Below are positions 61,390 to 64,000 of a stretch of DNA of 64,000 nucleotides, one piece after another. This DNA comes from Vibrio tapetis subsp. tapetis (GTDB lineage: Bacteria > Pseudomonadota > Gammaproteobacteria > Enterobacterales > Vibrionaceae), in the NCBI RefSeq assembly GCF_900233005.1, contig NZ_LT960611.1, forward strand, positions 3,162,001 through 3,226,000, in the 5' to 3' direction. The notes under the pieces are model-generated. The model was not told the origin of the DNA. It ran no database searches and saw nothing but the letters and a program-made list of their open reading frames with translations. The position numbers and the translations under genes are program-made. Position 1 is the stretch's first letter; every line of letters begins with the position of its first letter.

Positions 61390-62314
61390 AACCTCTCATA
61401 TTAGCCACCCTAAATACTGGGGCGTTTGGGTTGGGTTTGGCCTGTTAGCCCTGACTGTTACTATTTTCCCGTACTCAATTCTCAAAGTCATTGGACGAGG
61501 GCTTGGTAAGGCTGTCACTCCGTTAATAAAAAAACGATCGCATATTATCCAACGCAACCTTGAATTGGCATTCCCAGAGATGCCAGATGTAGAAAAACAG
61601 CGGATATCCGATGAAGTACACAAGAATACTGGATTAGCCTTAATAGAAACTGGCATCGCTTGGTTTTGGCCAACCTGGCGCTTTAAGCGACTAATTACCT
61701 TTAAAAATGCACAACATCTAGCGGACCTTGAACAACAAAAAAAAGGTGTTCTTGTTGTTTGTACTCATATGCTTAACCTTGAAATAACCAGCCGTGCATT
61801 CACACTTGTCGGTGCATCTGGTTTTGGTGTTTACCGTCCCCATGAAAACCCGGCCATTGAATTCATTCAGTGCTGGAGAAGAACTGCTTTCGGCAATAGT
61901 TTGATTGACCGAGAAGACATTCGTGGCATGGTTCGCTTGCTAAGAAAAGGCGGTCGGTTATGGTATCTACCCGATCAGGACTACGGCAGCACCAATTCTG
62001 TTTATGTTCCGTTTTTCGCGTTTGAGAAAGCATGCTCTCCGGCTGGAACCGGGTTTCTGGTCGATAAAGGTAAGTGTGCAGTTATTACTGGTTCAAGCGT
62101 ACGAACAGGAAACAAATACTGTTTAGAGGTTGATAATGACTTGAGCAGTGAATTTCCAACAAAAGACCCAGAAGGCGCCGCTATCGTCATGAACCGTGCG
62201 ATTGAAAAAGTGATTCTTCGCGGTATTGACCAATACATGTGGATGCACCGCCGTTTCAAAACCATGCATGATGGTAGTGAGCGCGGTAGGCTTTATGATG
62301 ATAAAAGGCCGTAA
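61376..62314 (+). CDS. Kdo-dependent lipid A acyltransferase (LpxL/LpxM family)
   Basis: 312 aa. A TM anchor (WVGFGLLALTVTIFPYSILKVIG, about 15-37) precedes the acyltransferase domain with THMLNLEITSRA, the HX4(D/E) catalytic pair near residue 130, and RGMVRLLRKGGRLWYLPDQDYG. It adds a secondary acyl chain to the Kdo-lipid A precursor. The slmA-pyrE interval in V. cholerae holds lpxL and lpxN; which of them this gene corresponds to cannot be told from sequence alone. A heptamer array begins 2 bp after the stop. Confidence 0.9.
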   Translation: MTKNKTSHISHPKYWGVWVGFGLLALTVTIFPYSILKVIGRGLGKAVTPLIKKRSHIIQRNLELAFPEMPDVEKQRISDEVHKNTGLALIETGIAWFWPTWRFKRLITFKNAQHLADLEQQKKGVLVVCTHMLNLEITSRAFTLVGASGFGVYRPHENPAIEFIQCWRRTAFGNSLIDREDIRGMVRLLRKGGRLWYLPDQDYGSTNSVYVPFFAFEKACSPAGTGFLVDKGKCAVITGSSVRTGNKYCLEVDNDLSSEFPTKDPEGAAIVMNRAIEKVILRGIDQYMWMHRRFKTMHDGSERGRLYDDKRP

Positions 62315-62315
62315 A

Positions 62316-62413
62316 GGCGGAAGGCGGAAGGCGGAAGGCGGAAGGCGGAAGGCGGAAGGCGGAAGGCGGAAGGCGGAAGGCGGAAGGCGGAAGGCGGAAG
62401 GCGGAAGGCGGAA
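62316..62413. repeat. 7-bp tandem repeat, 14 units, after the lipid A acyltransferase gene
   Basis: Unit ggcggaa repeated 14 times without change (98 bp) directly after the acyltransferase gene's stop codon. The longest perfect array in the window. Confidence 0.96.
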
Positions 62414-62431
62414 AAATACCAGCCCAAAAAC

Positions 62432-62457
62432 AAAAAGACAGCAAATGCTGTCTTTTT
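62432..62457. terminator. bidirectional terminator between the lipid A acyltransferase gene and pyrE
   Basis: AAAAAGACAGCA and TGCTGTCTTTTT pair around aa; both strands end in a T run, so it can terminate the two converging genes. Confidence 0.94.
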
Positions 62458-62513
62458 TATTTGAGCCCTATGCCTTCAGCCTTATGCCTCTTAAGCAAAG
62501 CGGCCTGCTTTTC

Positions 62514-63155
62514 CTAAATCCCATACTCTGCACGGTATGCTTTCACGGCTTCTAGATGCTCAGTGTTATCGCCTTTCTCTTCAAGGTAAGAGATAAGGTC
62601 TGTTAGGCTCACGATTGAAATAACCGCACAGCCAAAGTCACGTTCTACTTCTTGAATCGCAGACAATTCGCCTTTGCCTTTTTCTTGGCGGTCAATAGCA
62701 ACTAGAACACCAGCCAAATCAGCGCCGTTTGCTTTAATGATTTCCATTGATTCACGAATGGCTGTACCTGCCGTGATCACGTCATCAACCAGCATGATGC
62801 GACCTTCCAGTTCGCTACCGACTAAGCTGCCGCCTTCACCGTGCGTTTTCGCTTCTTTACGATTAAAGCAGTAAGGCGTATCGATATCATAGTGATCAGC
62901 CAGAGCTACCGCTGTTGTCGTTGCAATTGGAATGCCTTTGTATGCAGGGCCAAACAAAACATCAAACTGGATAGCAGAGTCTGATAATGCTGCTGCGTAA
63001 AAACGGCCAAGCTTCGCAAGGTCAGAACCGGTATTAAACAATCCAGCGTTAAAAAAGTAAGGGCTAGTACGGCCTGATTTCAAAGTAAATGAACCAAACT
63101 TCAGTACTTCTTTTTCTAATGCAAATTCAATAAACTCACGCTGGTATGTTTTCAT
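62514..63155 (-). CDS. pyrE: orotate phosphoribosyltransferase
   Basis: 213 aa, as in E. coli. Makes OMP from orotate and [41 protein letters not shown] starts it, [18 protein letters not shown] and the PRPP-binding loop [19 protein letters not shown] are intact. Follows rph in the same direction; a terminator hairpin lies between the two. Confidence 0.97.
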   Translation of the reverse strand: MKTYQREFIEFALEKEVLKFGSFTLKSGRTSPYFFNAGLFNTGSDLAKLGRFYAAALSDSAIQFDVLFGPAYKGIPIATTTAVALADHYDIDTPYCFNRKEAKTHGEGGSLVGSELEGRIMLVDDVITAGTAIRESMEIIKANGADLAGVLVAIDRQEKGKGELSAIQEVERDFGCAVISIVSLTDLISYLEEKGDNTEHLEAVKAYRAEYGI

Positions 63156-63218
63156 ATCACTCTCTCTAATTCTTTTAACTATTGCCTTCAGCCTTGTGCC
63201 TCAAGCCTTTCTTATCTA

Positions 63219-63248
63219 AAAAAATAGCCCCTTCAAAAGGAGCTATTC
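63219..63248 (-). terminator. terminator between rph and pyrE
   Basis: On the minus strand AATAGCTCCTT pairs with AAGGGGCTATT (one G-U pair) followed by TTTTTTT. In E. coli the rph-pyrE region holds an attenuator that couples pyrE expression to UTP supply; this hairpin lies where such an attenuator would be. Confidence 0.85.
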
Positions 63249-63254
63249 ATCAAA

Positions 63255-63971
63255 TCAATTTTCTAACGCTTTCTTCTGCGTTGTTACGATAGAGTCGATC
63301 CCCGATTTCGCCAGGGCCAACAATTCAAGTAACTCATCGTGGGTAAACGGTTCGCCTTCTGCTGTGCCTTGCACTTCAATCATGCGACCGTCTTCTGTCA
63401 TTACCACGTTCATGTCTGTGCCTGCCGCTGAGTCTTCAACGTATTCAAGGTCACATAATGCTTCACCGTCAACAATACCAACAGAAACAGCAGCAACGTG
63501 CCCTTTCATTGGGTTCTTTTTCATTTTACCTTGGTCAATCAAGTGTTGGAATGCGTCTGCCATTGCAACGCTTGCACCAGAAATAGAAGCAGTACGAGTA
63601 CCGCCGTCTGCTTGGATTACATCACAGTCTACCGTTACCATGAACTCACCCATGGCTTCCAAATCAACCACTGCACGTAAGCTACGAGCAATAAGACGTT
63701 GGATTTCCATAGTACGACCGCCTTGCTTGCCACTCGCTGCTTCACGACGATTACGAGTGTGCGTTGCACGTGGCAGCATGCCGTATTCAGCTGTTACCCA
63801 GCCTTGGCCTTTTCCTTTCAACCAACGCGGTACGTTTTCTTCTACCGTTGCGTTACAAAGTACTTTGGTGTTACCAAATTCAACCAAGACTGAACCTTCA
63901 GCATACGCAGTGTAATTGCGGGTAATTTTTATCGGACGAACTTGTTCGGCACTTCTTTCGCTTGGGCGCAT
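63255..63971 (-). CDS. rph: ribonuclease PH
   Basis: 238 aa, standard length. 3'-exoribonuclease that trims tRNA precursors with phosphate. [54 protein letters not shown] and [33 protein letters not shown] with the metal-binding Asp residues are present and the C-terminus is complete, unlike the frameshifted rph of E. coli K-12. Confidence 0.97.
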   Translation of the reverse strand: MRPSERSAEQVRPIKITRNYTAYAEGSVLVEFGNTKVLCNATVEENVPRWLKGKGQGWVTAEYGMLPRATHTRNRREAASGKQGGRTMEIQRLIARSLRAVVDLEAMGEFMVTVDCDVIQADGGTRTASISGASVAMADAFQHLIDQGKMKKNPMKGHVAAVSVGIVDGEALCDLEYVEDSAAGTDMNVVMTEDGRMIEVQGTAEGEPFTHDELLELLALAKSGIDSIVTTQKKALEN

Positions 63972-64000
63972 TGGCTTTACCTATGGTAGCTGGATTGGGT

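Noticed and set aside
62289..62300. Possible ops element (GCGCGGTAGGCT)
   Set aside because: It lies inside the coding end of the lipid A acyltransferase gene and lacks the core GTAGCGT.
62226..62555. Open frame of 109 codons with KAEGGRR repeats
   Set aside because: It is the heptamer array translated; it overlaps the acyltransferase gene in another frame and runs through the terminator.

Overview
The window looks like chromosome I of a Vibrio (Vibrionaceae). The right-hand third carries the order rph-pyrE-(lpxL)-slmA-coaBC-radC-rpmB-rpmG-mutM-coaD followed by lipopolysaccharide (LPS) core genes, which is the arrangement known from Vibrio. Base composition is moderate, and the large surface-polysaccharide blocks are more AT-rich. 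The species cannot be fixed from the sequence.

Layout. (1) 1-3.6 kb: the first gene of a leftward polysaccharide operon (a CapD/LegB-type dehydratase) with a perfect RfaH ops element just upstream, then two tandem wecA-like initiating transferases. (2) 3.7-12.1 kb: an accessory graveyard. It holds a decayed HEPN/MNT pair, an autoregulated XRE gene, an intact-looking hepT-mntA pair, ccdA with a broken ccdB, several copies or fragments of one HUH transposase element, and an IS66-family element that landed in one of them. (3) 12.1-32.6 kb: one leftward capsule/O-antigen operon of about 20 kb, wza-wzb-wzc, an ISAs1 relic, GNAT, two DegT genes, wzx, an FnlA/CapE-type dehydratase, glycosyltransferases, wzy, an acetyltransferase, a dTDP-rhamnose-4-epimerase-like gene and rmlBACD. 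It is headed by a JUMPstart/ops element at 32445-32457. (4) 32.6-40.6 kb: an MBL-fold nuclease, a small GIY-YIG nuclease, a TetR regulator and the yjbEFGH (wbf/gfc-like) exopolysaccharide operon, embedded in a family of short palindromic repeats including three 159-bp copies. (5) 40.7-54.2 kb: a second rml set (order B-A-D-C), hldD, waaF, an O-antigen ligase, waaA and further core glycosyltransferases. (6) 54.3-64 kb: housekeeping genes.

How it fits together. WecA-type transferases would start lipid-linked glycans. The rml genes make dTDP-L-rhamnose, and the 4-epimerase may convert part of it to dTDP-6-deoxy-L-talose. The dehydratase, DegT and GNAT genes probably make an N-acetylated amino sugar. 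Glycosyltransferases build the repeat unit, Wzx flips it, Wzy polymerises it, Wza/Wzc/Wzb export it as capsule and the WaaL-type ligase can join O-antigen to the core. The two ops elements predict RfaH anti-termination of both polysaccharide operons.

Points of most interest: a 159-bp palindromic repeat family with a compensatory stem change, clustered round a lone GIY-YIG nuclease and inserted once inside a coding sequence; a DegT protein whose PLP lysine is arginine, next to a normal paralogue; a HEPN gene with an in-frame 12-bp repeat expansion; and many 7-8-bp intergenic tandem arrays.
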